The notes: generated from the letters alone by a model not told the origin. Shown: positions 45,713-55,629, counted from the first letter of the stretch. The stretch: 64,000 bases of DNA from Bacillota bacterium (GCA_023387655.1 JAEWHR010000060.1:1-64000); one strand, 5' to 3'. Numbers and translations are program-made.

Positions 45713-46444
45713 TTAAAGTGGTAAGTTTTTGTCTTCCTCTAACATAGAAGCAATTACATCACGAACATAGTTACCGATGAATTTACGATCTTCTTTTGGC
45801 ATGTTATTTGGATAGATTGGTTTTCCATAATGAATGTAAACAGTTGCTTTTTTTACCCATGGGAACTGACGTTCAAACACAGCATCGGAGTTTGTGATTG
45901 CCACTGGAATAATAGCACACCCTGTTTTTTCAGCCATTTTTAAGCTTCCTTCCTTGAAAGGTAGCATTTCACTCTCATGATTTCTAGTGCCTTCTGGCAT
46001 GATAAACATGGAGTAACCTTTTTTGATGTTCTCTACACCAGTTAGAATAGTTTTTAAGCCCTCTCGTGGATTTTCGCGATCAAGAAATAAGCAATTGAGG
46101 TTCTTCATCCACCAGCTCATGACTGGTATCTTTGCCATTTCTTTTTTTGCAACAAATCCTGTGAGAATAGGTAGCGTAACGTAAGCTACGGCAATATCAG
46201 ATAAGCTTCGATGATTTGCAGCAAACAAAACAGCTTCCTTAGTAGGGATATTTTCACGGCCTAAAACCTTGTATTTGGTAGCTGAGAAAACTAAAATTGT
46301 GCCAAAAAAAATCTTAGCCGCTGTTTGTGAAAATCTTATTTTGGCGTGTTCACTAAATAGACCGATGACAAGGGAAATCAAATAGAATGGTAACGATATG
46401 ATTAAGAAAATCGTTATTGCCAGTACAACCAATGTTGTTCTCAT
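45713..46444 (-). CDS. plsC: 1-acylglycerol-3-phosphate acyltransferase
   Basis: Makes phosphatidic acid from lysophosphatidic acid. N-terminal hydrophobic anchor, then acyltransferase motifs: ANHRSLSDIA (NHx4D catalytic), NCLFLDRENPREG, IMPEGTRNHES and IIPVAITNS. 243 aa. ATG follows AGAGG, which is preceded by a small GC hairpin. Monocistronic. Confidence 0.92.
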   Translation of the reverse strand: MRTTLVVLAITIFLIISLPFYLISLVIGLFSEHAKIRFSQTAAKIFFGTILVFSATKYKVLGRENIPTKEAVLFAANHRSLSDIAVAYVTLPILTGFVAKKEMAKIPVMSWWMKNLNCLFLDRENPREGLKTILTGVENIKKGYSMFIMPEGTRNHESEMLPFKEGSLKMAEKTGCAIIPVAITNSDAVFERQFPWVKKATVYIHYGKPIYPNNMPKEDRKFIGNYVRDVIASMLEEDKNLPL

Positions 46445-46449
46445 AGTAA

Positions 46450-46473
46450 CCTCTATTCTGGCGCTTTAGCACC
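46450..46473 (-). promoter_or_regulatory. Hairpin plus Shine-Dalgarno site of plsC
   Basis: Minus strand GGTGC-TAAA-GCGCC followed by AGAATAGAGG. Member of the hairpin/SD group. The region from here to 46783 (310 bp) otherwise shows nothing that I can name. Confidence 0.5.
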
Positions 46474-46783
46474 TATTATATACGATATTAATTTTGGGTT
46501 TGCACAGACTGCCATACCTAAAATTATTGGTTATTCACTCCAAATATATTCAAATAGTTGAAATTTCTATAAATTTGAATTACAATTGGAAGAACCATCG
46601 AGTATTATACCATAACCCAAGGAATAGTGTCAAAATGCTATAAAGATTTCATAGACAATTAAGAAATATAAACATTTCCTTATGATAGGCTTTAACCTTT
46701 AATTCAAACAGAACTAATAATTTTTGAAGTGAAGTAATTTTCATCAAATGATTTTAGAATACAGGAATGGAAAGGAGAATATC

Positions 46784-47428
46784 ATGGATCCAACCGCATT
46801 ATTTAAGATAAGCTACGGATTATTTCTTGCTGGTGTGGAAGAGGGAGGTAAAGTTAACGCTTGTATCATTAACACTGCGCAACAAGTGACTGCGATACCC
46901 AATCGAGTAGTCATTGGTATGCAAAAACAGAATTATACGGCGGAACTAATTCGAAAGAAAAACAGTTTAGCAGTTAGTGTACTAGATGGTAATACATCAC
47001 TAGATTTAATACAAAATTTTGGGACAAGAAGTGGCAGAAATGTTGATAAATTTGAGGGTATTTCTTATGCTACAGATCACTTTGGAAATCCATACATACA
47101 AGAAGCTATGACCGCATATTTTAGTTTGAGCGTGTCAGAGACAATTGATTTAGATACTCATTGGCTATTTGTCTGCGAGATACCAGAAGCAGAAGTTTTA
47201 AGCAATGATAGTCCAATGACTTATGAAGATTACCGTAATTTAAAACGGAAAGGTAAATCAGAGGCTAATAAAACATTGAAAGGAGGTGATAATATGAGTC
47301 AGGAAGTACAATATGTTTGCTCCGTATGCCACTATGTATATGATGGGGATACACCATTCGAAGAATTACCAGATGACTATGAGTGCCCTATCTGTGGACA
47401 GACAAAGGAAGTATTCGTTCAAGAGTGA
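46784..47428 (+). CDS. hrb: High-molecular-weight rubredoxin (flavin reductase-rubredoxin fusion)
   Basis: 214 aa. The N-terminal domain (about residues 1-160) is an FMN-binding flavin-reductase fold ([49 protein letters not shown]). The C-terminus is a rubredoxin with CSVCHYVY and CPICGQ. This fusion matches Hrb of Moorella and clostridia, which passes electrons from NAD(P)H to oxygen-detoxifying partners such as flavodiiron proteins. Start is ATG 46784 after AAAGGAG. A complete internal ribosome site precedes the rubredoxin part (see next entry). Confidence 0.88.
   Translation: MDPTALFKISYGLFLAGVEEGGKVNACIINTAQQVTAIPNRVVIGMQKQNYTAELIRKKNSLAVSVLDGNTSLDLIQNFGTRSGRNVDKFEGISYATDHFGNPYIQEAMTAYFSLSVSETIDLDTHWLFVCEIPEAEVLSNDSPMTYEDYRNLKRKGKSEANKTLKGGDNMSQEVQYVCSVCHYVYDGDTPFEELPDDYECPICGQTKEVFVQE
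47294..47428 (+). CDS. Possible free rubredoxin from an internal start
   Basis: In-frame ATG at 47294, 7 nt after GGAGG in AAAGGAGGTGAT, which is a near-perfect match to the anti-Shine-Dalgarno sequence. It would give a 44-aa rubredoxin with both Cys pairs (CSVC, CPIC). The coding in the fusion is KGGDNM. Either the fusion is real and the site is used as well, or it marks a recent fusion of two genes. Not proven. Confidence 0.5.
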   Translation: MSQEVQYVCSVCHYVYDGDTPFEELPDDYECPICGQTKEVFVQE

Positions 47429-47451
47429 TTTACATAGAATAATCACTTATT

Positions 47452-47499
47452 AAAAAAGGCCCTTGAAACTGTAGAAACACTTTTTCAAGGACCTTTTTT
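47452..47499. terminator. Bidirectional terminator
   Basis: AAAAAAGG-CCCTTGAAA pairs with TTTCAAGGACCTTTTTT (one mismatch), with A and T tracts. Lies between hrb and the GH31 gene. Confidence 0.8.
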
Positions 47500-47507
47500 C
47501 AATTGTT

Positions 47508-49586
47508 TCAGGCTAACTTAAATTCAGAGTTAATAATCTTTTCTGTATCAGGGCAATCCATCGATAGATTGGTTATTGTACCGTTTGCTGGAAGTGTTAT
47601 TCCATCGTCTTCATAAAACTCGTAAGAAGCTTCTTTTGTTAAGTAGCATAGTAGGGTTACATTTTTACGATCTAAGGTTGCGGTGTTTTTTGCAGGTTTT
47701 GCAAGCAATAATATATGATTTGGCTTGATAAACAAAGGAACTTCAGAAAGGCCGACTTCTATATAATGGTGACCTTTTGTTAGAACTTCCAAATGAAAAT
47801 CAGAGTCCTTTGTAAACTTAAGATATAGCATGTCTTCTGGAAGATATACATAACGTCCTGTAGTATTTTGGGTATAAACAGGCGTTATCATTAAACCGTC
47901 TCCCAGCATCAATTGGTCCTCAATATGTCGAACCTGTTTGTTATCTGGATAATCAAAGGCGAGCGGACGAAAAAGCATATCGTTCTTTTTTACAGCCTTT
48001 ACGAATTCACTGTATAGGTATGGAATAAGACGATAGCGGATTCCAATCAGATGCTTGAATTCCTCTGTTGATTCAAATTCATAACATTCTTGATTTCTTG
48101 TCCCAATGGCAGAGTGATTTCTCATAAGGGGTGTAAAGATGCCAAAAGCTAACCAACGCAGCATCAAATCTCTGGTTACGTTGCTACCAAACCCTCCTAA
48201 ATCTGCACCACTATATAGAAAGCCACACATATTTAATGATGGCATCATCTTGATGTTTAATAAAAGATGTGACCACCAAGACTGATTGTCTCCAGTCCAG
48301 ATACCACCATAACGATGCATACCGATATATGAGGAGCGAGAGAACAGAAGGACTCTCTTAGACTCACTTAAAGTTTGGAATGCTTCACCGGCTGCCCGTG
48401 TCATGTAATAGCCATATAAATTATGGACTTTATCGTGACGAACCTTATTGCCGTTCACATCATGATAGAATCTCTTATAATCTTCTTCATTGTTTTGCAA
48501 GGAATCTACCAGGTGTTTTAAGTAGAAGAAATTCTCAAGATCTAGTTCTTTCTCCTCAAGTTTTTTAATTTCTGCAAAAGTATTTGTTAAGCCTTCTTTG
48601 GAATAAAAGATAGCAGGTTCATTCATATCATTCCAAAAACCATCAATTCCTTTCTCAAGTAAGGTATCATACTTATTTCCAAACCATGTTCTCGTCTCTT
48701 TCTTAAAAAAATCAGGAAAATGAGTATCACCAGGCCAAACACCTGCAATGAAGTCGGTGCCATCCTCACGTTTACAAAAGTAATTGTTTGCAACACCCTC
48801 TTCATAGACAGAATAGCCATCTTCGATTTTCACACCTGCATCAATAATAGGAACCAGATGTAGGTTTCTATTCTTCATCTCAGACACAAACTCTGGAAAA
48901 TCAGGAAATCTCTCCTCATCAATTGTAAAATCTTTGTATCGCTCCATATAATCAATATCCATGTAAATGGCATCAAGGCCAATACCACGGTTTTGATATC
49001 CATCAGCAACAGCCCTAATATCATCTGCCGTTTTATACCCCCAACGAGATTGTTGATAACCAAATGCCCATAGGGGTGGCAGATAGGATTCACCAATCAT
49101 TTCACGGAATTGTTTTACGATATCATAAGGGCTAGTACCAGATATAATATAAAGATATAGGTTAGCTTCTTCTGCTACGATGCGCAACTTCGAATAGGAG
49201 GAATAACCAATATCAAAGGTAAGTTTCCCGGGATAATCTAGAAAAAGTCCAAAGCATGGATTTCCATCTATGATTATGAAATTATGTGCTCCATAAAGTG
49301 AATATTTATTTTCTGTATGATTTGGATCATCAGTACAATAACTTATGTATTGATAACCACGCTTATTGATTCCGCGGTTTGCTTCACCAAGACCATAGAC
49401 AATATCGTTTTCTGCCATATCATATTCTAAGGTAAAAGCTTGGTTAGCATTGATAGAAATAGGATAAAGAAACATATCTTTTGAGACATCTTTGGTAAGG
49501 TTAGAAGGAGTAACAGATATAGATTTTAATTTCATAGTTACTGCTTCTGTTTCGAATGGAGTTCCAAAACAATATTTAGTTATCAT
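47508..49586 (-). CDS. GH31 family alpha-glucosidase
   Basis: 692 aa, no signal peptide, so cytoplasmic. The catalytic nucleophile is the Asp of FWNDMNEPA, and the acid/base Asp is in WTGDNQSWW. Also typical are YGLGEANRGINKRG near the N-terminus, PLWAFGYQQSRWGY and GADLGGFG. Probably hydrolyses alpha-glucosides taken up by the cell; xylosidase activity is not excluded, since GH31 is mixed. ATG follows AAAGGA. It stands alone, with no transporter nearby. Confidence 0.93.
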   Translation of the reverse strand: MITKYCFGTPFETEAVTMKLKSISVTPSNLTKDVSKDMFLYPISINANQAFTLEYDMAENDIVYGLGEANRGINKRGYQYISYCTDDPNHTENKYSLYGAHNFIIIDGNPCFGLFLDYPGKLTFDIGYSSYSKLRIVAEEANLYLYIISGTSPYDIVKQFREMIGESYLPPLWAFGYQQSRWGYKTADDIRAVADGYQNRGIGLDAIYMDIDYMERYKDFTIDEERFPDFPEFVSEMKNRNLHLVPIIDAGVKIEDGYSVYEEGVANNYFCKREDGTDFIAGVWPGDTHFPDFFKKETRTWFGNKYDTLLEKGIDGFWNDMNEPAIFYSKEGLTNTFAEIKKLEEKELDLENFFYLKHLVDSLQNNEEDYKRFYHDVNGNKVRHDKVHNLYGYYMTRAAGEAFQTLSESKRVLLFSRSSYIGMHRYGGIWTGDNQSWWSHLLLNIKMMPSLNMCGFLYSGADLGGFGSNVTRDLMLRWLAFGIFTPLMRNHSAIGTRNQECYEFESTEEFKHLIGIRYRLIPYLYSEFVKAVKKNDMLFRPLAFDYPDNKQVRHIEDQLMLGDGLMITPVYTQNTTGRYVYLPEDMLYLKFTKDSDFHLEVLTKGHHYIEVGLSEVPLFIKPNHILLLAKPAKNTATLDRKNVTLLCYLTKEASYEFYEDDGITLPANGTITNLSMDCPDTEKIINSEFKLA

Positions 49587-49767
49587 ACGTGTCCTTTCTT
49601 TATAAGTTCTATAGTTTTAAGTAATATTTAAGTACTATTATAACATGACTGGATAAATTTTACTATGTAAGGTCATTAAGAATCTTTTTTTGGGGAGCTA
49701 CTCCTGATTGAATAAAAATAAAACAAAAATAAAAAATAATAAAATAATGTAATCAAACAAAACAATA

Positions 49768-49792
49768 AATATGACACAAGATGTCATATTTA
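49768..49792. repeat. Perfect inverted repeat, candidate operator
   Basis: AAATATGACA and TGTCATATTT, 10-bp arms, 5-nt spacer. There is no T tract after it, so an operator is likelier than a terminator. It lies between the divergent GH31 and zinc-ribbon genes, 116 bp before the latter. The rest of 49587-49907 is AT-rich. Confidence 0.65.
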
Positions 49793-49907
49793 CTATATTA
49801 TAATAAAAATACAAATCTAAGTTATCTTTGTTAGTTTATAAGATTTGTGAGATAAGTATTATTGGTACAGCTAAGTCATTAATGTGAAATGAGAAAGGAT
49901 GGTTTCT

Positions 49908-50171
49908 ATGGAAGAAAAGCTATGTCAGTCATGCGCTATGCCACTAACAAAAGAAGAGGAGTTTGCAACAAATGCGGATGGTAGTAGGAATGAGGAGTAT
50001 TGTATTTACTGCTATAAGGATGGAAGTTTTGTTGCGGATCAAACCATGGAAGAGATGGTAGAGTTTTGTATTCCTTTTATTTATAAAGAGGGAGAGGGAA
50101 AAACAGTGGATGAAGTGCGTAAAGAAATGCTAACTTATTATAAGACACTGAAACGCTGGAAGGAAGACTAG
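49908..50171 (+). CDS. Small zinc-ribbon protein
   Basis: 87 aa. CQSCAMPL and YCIYCYKDGSFV give four cysteines of a zinc ribbon; the following TMEEMVEFC and the helical tail match a family of 'putative zinc ribbon' proteins (PF12674 in my memory) of unknown function. Start is ATG 49908 after GAAAGGATG; a GTG/ATG three codons earlier lies over the site. Confidence 0.8.
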   Translation: MEEKLCQSCAMPLTKEEEFATNADGSRNEEYCIYCYKDGSFVADQTMEEMVEFCIPFIYKEGEGKTVDEVRKEMLTYYKTLKRWKED

Positions 50172-50265
50172 AGGTTTATAAATACCAGACAGAATCACAG
50201 TATAAGATAAATCATCTATTCAATATTAGGTTTGTATTAAGGTATGGATAGTCTATAGGAAACAC

Positions 50266-50308
50266 ATAAAAAAGAGATGAAACCTTAAAAGGAACCATCT
50301 CTTTTTAT
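50266..50308. terminator. Bidirectional terminator
   Basis: AAAAAGAGATG pairs with CATCTCTTTTT, with an inner AACCTT/AAGGAA pairing. It lies between the convergent zinc-ribbon and LCP genes. Confidence 0.8.
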
Positions 50309-50362
50309 ATACAACAAGATAACACTTTTCTACACAGCTGGAATAGCTATACTTATTTTTAT

Positions 50363-51463
50363 TTATTCATAAAGGAAACGATATAACTCTTCGATATTCT
50401 TGTCCCAATCAAGTACCAACGGATAAGTTACTCCTTGATAGGATTTAGGATCATCAAACATACCGTCAACAGGGAGTCTTAGGGTATCAATGGTATTGAT
50501 ACCATTCTCCATAACAGTACTTACAATATCTTCAATCTGGTCTTTGGTGATGTTGCTTGTAACATATCCCATCCATTTATTTGCTTGGGATGCTGTTTTG
50601 AAAATATTCTGGGATTTTACTTTATCAAAGATTGCATTCATTGCTCTTCTTTGACGAACAGTACGACCATAATCGTTATTTGCACCACCTAAAGTTTTTA
50701 CTTTACGAACACGACAATAGCCAAGTAACTGATTGCCATTTAAGTTATTTTCACCAGCCTGTACGGTACGATACTCCGGATTTGAGATATAATTCGTACG
50801 TCTTAGGTACTTTGCTTCCTCTTTGCCAAGTTCGATTGTTACACCACCAATGCTATCTACAATCTTTTCGAAGGATTCAAAATTTACGGAAGCATAAGCA
50901 TCGATATGAAGTTTATAATTTTCCTCTATCGTCTTGATTAATAGTTCTGCACCACCTTTTGCATAAGCAGCATTTAACTTTGTAGACTTCCATCCAGGTA
51001 CCACGACATAGGTATCACGCATGAGTGATACTAATTTGACTGTCTTTTTATTAGAGTTTACGGAAGCAATCATCATGCTGTCTGTATTCCTAGCTCCATT
51101 GATTTCCTCAATACCAAACAAGAGAATGTTAATCACGCCCTCCTCTTGGCGTCCAACAATCACATTATTATTTTGATTTAAAGCATCGATTGCCTCATCA
51201 TCATGAACCAGCGCACCATAGACATAGCTGCTTGCCATACGATAGAGAATTCCTCGGCCAAATCGGGTCCCAAAGATCAGTAAAAAGAGAGTGCCTAGAA
51301 TAATAAAAGCAGCAAGACATCTTTTTAATACTTTATTTGACTTTTTCTTTCTTTTTAATTTCGAACGCCTATTGAAAGAAATGGGTTGTTCCTGTATGTA
51401 GTCTTCTGACTGCTCGTCCCAAGTACTTTCTATCGGATCATATGAATTTTTCTTTTCGTTCAT
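50363..51463 (-). CDS. LytR-CpsA-Psr (LCP) family cell-wall ligase
   Basis: 366 aa. Basic cytoplasmic N-terminus, one membrane segment (about residues 46-66), then the external LCP domain: INILLFGIEE, ARNTDSMMIASVN, LVSLMRDTYVVVPG, KLNAAYAKGG, and later GYCRVRKVKTLGGANNDYGRTVRQR. LCP proteins attach teichoic acids or other glycopolymers to peptidoglycan. ATG follows AAAGG. Stands alone. Confidence 0.93.
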   Translation of the reverse strand: MNEKKNSYDPIESTWDEQSEDYIQEQPISFNRRSKLKRKKKSNKVLKRCLAAFIILGTLFLLIFGTRFGRGILYRMASSYVYGALVHDDEAIDALNQNNNVIVGRQEEGVINILLFGIEEINGARNTDSMMIASVNSNKKTVKLVSLMRDTYVVVPGWKSTKLNAAYAKGGAELLIKTIEENYKLHIDAYASVNFESFEKIVDSIGGVTIELGKEEAKYLRRTNYISNPEYRTVQAGENNLNGNQLLGYCRVRKVKTLGGANNDYGRTVRQRRAMNAIFDKVKSQNIFKTASQANKWMGYVTSNITKDQIEDIVSTVMENGINTIDTLRLPVDGMFDDPKSYQGVTYPLVLDWDKNIEELYRFLYE

Positions 51464-51797
51464 CCCTTTAAATCCTTTCTTTGAATATGTCTAATCACGG
51501 TGTTATAGAAAACAGTGATTTCTGACATTGAATAATATAACACTTATGAGAAATCTATTCAATTAACCATGTGTATTTTATAAATGCTTATAGATTTCTT
51601 AAATCAGATATCGTTATAACGTTGTATTGTGGCAAAATTATGTTCAAGTTATGAATTAGTTGTAACATAGTACAAAGACAATATTACATTTTTACGTTAG
51701 AGGCGATGTTACATAGTCTGTGTCATTATATTTAATGTCTACTTAATACCAAACAATAATATTAAGAGGTTTAGTTACTTTGCCATAATCAAATATA

Positions 51798-51942
51798 ATA
51801 TAAAGAAGTAATGTTGCTTTATATATCATAACAAAAGTAAGCAGAGAGAAGTAATGTTTCTCTATATCATCATAACAAAAATAAGCAGAGAGAAGTAAAG
51901 TTTCTCCATATCATCATAACAAAAATAAGCAGAGAGAAGTAG
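51798..51942. repeat. 44-bp tandem repeat, about 3.3 copies
   Basis: The unit contains CATAACAAAAATAAGCAGAG then AGAAGTA. GCAGAGAGAAGTA starts at 51841, 51885 and 51929, an exact 44-bp period; GAAGTA is already seen at 51805. An inverted copy TTCTCTCTGC follows at 51982-51991, so on the minus strand the repeats give successive alternative 3' arms of a terminator after the ABC transporter. No gene is seen in 51464-52040. Confidence 0.85.
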
Positions 51943-52040
51943 GGTATTTTAAGGAAACTACATTACCATAAAATTACCGAGTTCTCTCTGCCTTTGGGAC
52001 ACAATAGAGTGTTGCAAGTTTTTATTTGGATCTATTTTAT

Positions 52041-53825
52041 TTATCTTAAGAAATCATACTGGGACATATAAAGATCATAGTACTTGCCCTTTAGAGCCAT
52101 CAACTCTTCATGGTTACCAAGTTCAACAATCTGTCCTCCATCTACATACATAATCTTATTTGAATTTTTAATGGTGGAGAGTCGGTGAGCTATGATAAAG
52201 GATGTTCTTCCTGCTAGTAATTTTGCAAGACCTTCTTGCAATAGTATTTCAGTTTCAGTATCAATACTAGAGGTTGCCTCATCTAGGATGAGTATTTTTG
52301 GATCTGCAAGTAGGGCGCGAGCGAAGGAAATTAGTTGCCTTTGGCCAGCGGATAAACGGGAACCACGTTCATTTACCTCAGTTTCATAACCTTTCTCTAA
52401 TCCCATGATAAAGTCATGAGCACAAACTGTTTTAGCAGCAGTAACTACTTCATCATTTGTTGCCTCCATATTACCATAACGGATATTATCCATAATAGTA
52501 CCTGAAAAGATAAAGCTATCTTGAAGCATAACGCCCATTTGTTTTCTTAAGGATTTGATGGTAACGCTATTAATATCAATCCCATCAATCAAAAGCTCAC
52601 CAGAATCAAGATTATAAAAACGGCTAATTAAGTTGATGATGGTAGATTTTCCAGCACCAGTCGGTCCAACGATTGCATAAGTTTCTCCTGGTTTTACATG
52701 AAAGCTAACATCATTTAGTATAGGAATGCCGTCCTCATAGCTAAAGGTAACATTCTTAAATTCTACATCTCCGATGATTGGTGGCATTTCGGTAGCACCT
52801 TCATTATCTTTTACCGTAATCTCTTCATCAATTGTTTCAAAGATACGTTCTAGATATGACATAGCGGTTAATAACGAGTTATAAAAACTTGCTAAGGTAT
52901 TAATTGGTGCCCAGAATCGACCTATATAGGAGGTAAAGGCAATCAATACACCAGTAGTGATTCCAGCTACACCATTTGTAATCCAACTGACACCAAGGAC
53001 ATAGATTGCGGCAGTGGTAAGTGTTGAGATATTATCTATGGCAGGCCATAGCATAAAGTTATAACGAACGGCATCCATCCAAGAGGAGCTAAAATTCCTG
53101 CTAAGATTATTAAAAATCTGAGTGTTTTCACGTTCTCTTACAAAACTTTGAGTTACGCGAATACCATTAATACTTTCAGCAATATAGGCATTTAGGTTTG
53201 AGGATTTATTACTTTGTATCTGCCAAGCCACACGTTGCCTTCTCTTAATAAAAAATATTAAGCCCATTAATACCGGAAGACCGATCATACAGATTCCAGT
53301 AAGCCTTATGTCAATGGATAGCATAAAGCCAACGATAAAAAATAGGCTAAATAGCTCGGTTATGGTATTAATAATACCGTTACTTAGAAGATCACTTAAA
53401 CTATTTACATAGTTAACAACACGTACCTGAATCTTCCCGTGAGGACGATCATCATAATAGGAAAATGGTAGCTTCTGTAGATGAGTAAAGATATCAGTAC
53501 GAATTTGATGAATAATATTTTGACCAAGTTTAGCGGTGATTTTAACCTTAAGTCTTAGATTAATCATATTAATAATATTAATCAGTAATAATAGGAGGCA
53601 AACAATGATGATACCAGCGATATTTTTATCTGGAATAAAATTATCAATAATCTTCATGAAAAATAGTGGTACTAACATGCCAAGTGCACTGGAGGTCATC
53701 ATTAATAAAATTGTGACAACCATATCCTTACGGTAAGGAATGATATAGTGACCAAGACGTTTTAAGTGTTTTACATTAAATTCTGACTGTAAGGTTTCAT
53801 CAATATCATATTTATTCCTTGCCAT
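52041..53825 (-). CDS. ABC exporter half, heterodimer partner 2
   Basis: 594 aa. Six membrane segments followed by an ATPase domain: Walker A GPTGAGKS, signature LSAGQ, Walker B ILILDEA with the catalytic Glu, and H-loop IAHRLS. It overlaps the next upstream gene by 14 bp. The pair resembles BmrCD/YheHI-type multidrug exporters. Here the signature deviates (A for G) while the Walker B is intact. Substrate unknown. Confidence 0.92.
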   Translation of the reverse strand: MARNKYDIDETLQSEFNVKHLKRLGHYIIPYRKDMVVTILLMMTSSALGMLVPLFFMKIIDNFIPDKNIAGIIIVCLLLLLINIINMINLRLKVKITAKLGQNIIHQIRTDIFTHLQKLPFSYYDDRPHGKIQVRVVNYVNSLSDLLSNGIINTITELFSLFFIVGFMLSIDIRLTGICMIGLPVLMGLIFFIKRRQRVAWQIQSNKSSNLNAYIAESINGIRVTQSFVRERENTQIFNNLSRNFSSSWMDAVRYNFMLWPAIDNISTLTTAAIYVLGVSWITNGVAGITTGVLIAFTSYIGRFWAPINTLASFYNSLLTAMSYLERIFETIDEEITVKDNEGATEMPPIIGDVEFKNVTFSYEDGIPILNDVSFHVKPGETYAIVGPTGAGKSTIINLISRFYNLDSGELLIDGIDINSVTIKSLRKQMGVMLQDSFIFSGTIMDNIRYGNMEATNDEVVTAAKTVCAHDFIMGLEKGYETEVNERGSRLSAGQRQLISFARALLADPKILILDEATSSIDTETEILLQEGLAKLLAGRTSFIIAHRLSTIKNSNKIMYVDGGQIVELGNHEELMALKGKYYDLYMSQYDFLR

Positions 53826-55578
53826 GACGGTTCCCTCCTTTCAGAGAGCTGATGGAATCGAATTCACCATATTGATGATGAAATACGGTATAATAATAAC
53901 CTTTTTTTGCAACCAATTCATCGTGAGTACCAGCTTCTTTTATAGTACCATTATCAATTACTAATATCAGATCAGCATCTTTAATGGAAGAGATACGATG
54001 AGCAATTAAAAATACGGTGTGACGATTCTGTATGGAATGTAGGGCTTCTTGAATTTGAGACTCTGTCTCCATATCAACCGCAGAAGTCGTATCATCAAGA
54101 ATAATAATAGCAGGATCTTTTAAGATTGCTCTGGCAAGTGAGATACGTTGCTTTTGACCACCGGATAATCCAACACCACGTTCGCCTACAATCGTATCAT
54201 AGCCTTCTGGCATTTGGCGTATAAAATCGTCTGCATTCGCAAGTTTGGCAGCACGTTCCACCTCTTCAAAGGAGCAGTTTGGCTTACCATATGCAATATT
54301 ACCCTCAATAGTATCTGAGAATAAAAACACATCCTGCATTGCCATTCCGATGTTACCACGTAAGCTATAAAGGTCATAATCCTTAACGTTTACACCATCT
54401 ACGGTAATTTCACCAGAAGATACATCATAAAAACGGCATAAAAGATTCATAAGTGTTGATTTACCGGAACCGGTTGCACCAATAATACCAACGGTTTGAC
54501 CTGGTTTTACATGAAAATTAATGTCCTTTAAGATAACATCATCTTCGCTATTATAATAAACATGGGAAAACTTAATTTCACCTTGCAGTCTATCTACTTC
54601 GTGAGGTTTTTCTGGGTTCATAACAGATGGATCCTTATTAATTGTATGATAAATTCGTTCTACTGAAGTAACGAAACGTTGAAAATCATTGGCAAGCCAA
54701 CCCGCCATTCGAAGTGGGTTGTTTATCATCCAGAGATAACCACTTACTGTAACCAATTGACCTACGCTGATACTTTCTTTGATAGCCATAATTCCACCAA
54801 CAAGGTAAAGCACGAAGAGGGAGAAGTTTGCAAAGAATTCGAAAAAAGGTATGTACTTGCGCCATTGTGCGGTCGCATTTAATTCTGCAAGGCGATATCC
54901 ATCGTTTTCTTTCATGAATTTTTCGATTTCAAAGTCTTCTTTGGCAAATGCTTTCACAACTCGGTTCCCACTGATATTTTCCTGAACTGCAGTATTTAAA
55001 CTGGAAAAATGCATCCTTATGTTGTGAAATGCTGGCTTAATTGCTTTTAACTGTTTCCTTGTGGTATAAGCTGTTAATGGTACGATGGCTATTAAGCATA
55101 ACGCTAAGCGGTAATCTACTGTGAAAACCATGGTCATCGCAAATAAAAATAACAAGGAGTTCTCGTAAACAGAGTAAGTAACAAAGGCAACGAAGTGGCG
55201 GATAGCATCCATGTCGCCAGTTTGCCTGGACATTAACTCTCCTGTACGATTTTTGTTGTAGAAACTAAAATCCTGCTGTAAGAGACGACGATACACATGA
55301 TCTCTCATAGAATATAGCAGGCGCTGTGAGGTAGTTTCAAACTGATAGAGATAACAAAACTTCATAATAGAACGGATTACTGTGGTTGCAATCAAAATTA
55401 TTACTAACTTCCACAGAAGTTCATACTCGCCTCCCTTGATCACTCGGTCAACAATGACACCGGATACATAAGGATTTACAATATACATGGCGGTTGCTAC
55501 GGTTACCATAAAAAATGAGATGATAAGCCGCAGTCGGTACTTTCTTAGAAATGAGATAAACCATTTCATCGGGGTCAT
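53812..55578 (-). CDS. ABC exporter half, heterodimer partner 1
   Basis: 588 aa. Six membrane segments, then ATPase domain: Walker A GATGSGKS, canonical signature LSGGQ, Walker B IIILDD with Asp in place of the catalytic Glu, H-loop IAHRIS. Together with partner 2 this gives one consensus and one degenerate ATP site, as in known heterodimeric exporters. ATG follows AGGAGG. Confidence 0.92.
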   Translation of the reverse strand: MTPMKWFISFLRKYRLRLIISFFMVTVATAMYIVNPYVSGVIVDRVIKGGEYELLWKLVIILIATTVIRSIMKFCYLYQFETTSQRLLYSMRDHVYRRLLQQDFSFYNKNRTGELMSRQTGDMDAIRHFVAFVTYSVYENSLLFLFAMTMVFTVDYRLALCLIAIVPLTAYTTRKQLKAIKPAFHNIRMHFSSLNTAVQENISGNRVVKAFAKEDFEIEKFMKENDGYRLAELNATAQWRKYIPFFEFFANFSLFVLYLVGGIMAIKESISVGQLVTVSGYLWMINNPLRMAGWLANDFQRFVTSVERIYHTINKDPSVMNPEKPHEVDRLQGEIKFSHVYYNSEDDVILKDINFHVKPGQTVGIIGATGSGKSTLMNLLCRFYDVSSGEITVDGVNVKDYDLYSLRGNIGMAMQDVFLFSDTIEGNIAYGKPNCSFEEVERAAKLANADDFIRQMPEGYDTIVGERGVGLSGGQKQRISLARAILKDPAIIILDDTTSAVDMETESQIQEALHSIQNRHTVFLIAHRISSIKDADLILVIDNGTIKEAGTHDELVAKKGYYYTVFHHQYGEFDSISSLKGGNRHGKE

Positions 55579-55629
55579 GGATAAGTCCTCCTAAGTAATA
55601 AAAGCATTGGTTGTGTACCTTCATTATAG

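Noticed and set aside
51798..51942. CRISPR array
   Set aside because: Whole 44-bp units are repeated head to tail without unique spacers, and there are no cas genes.
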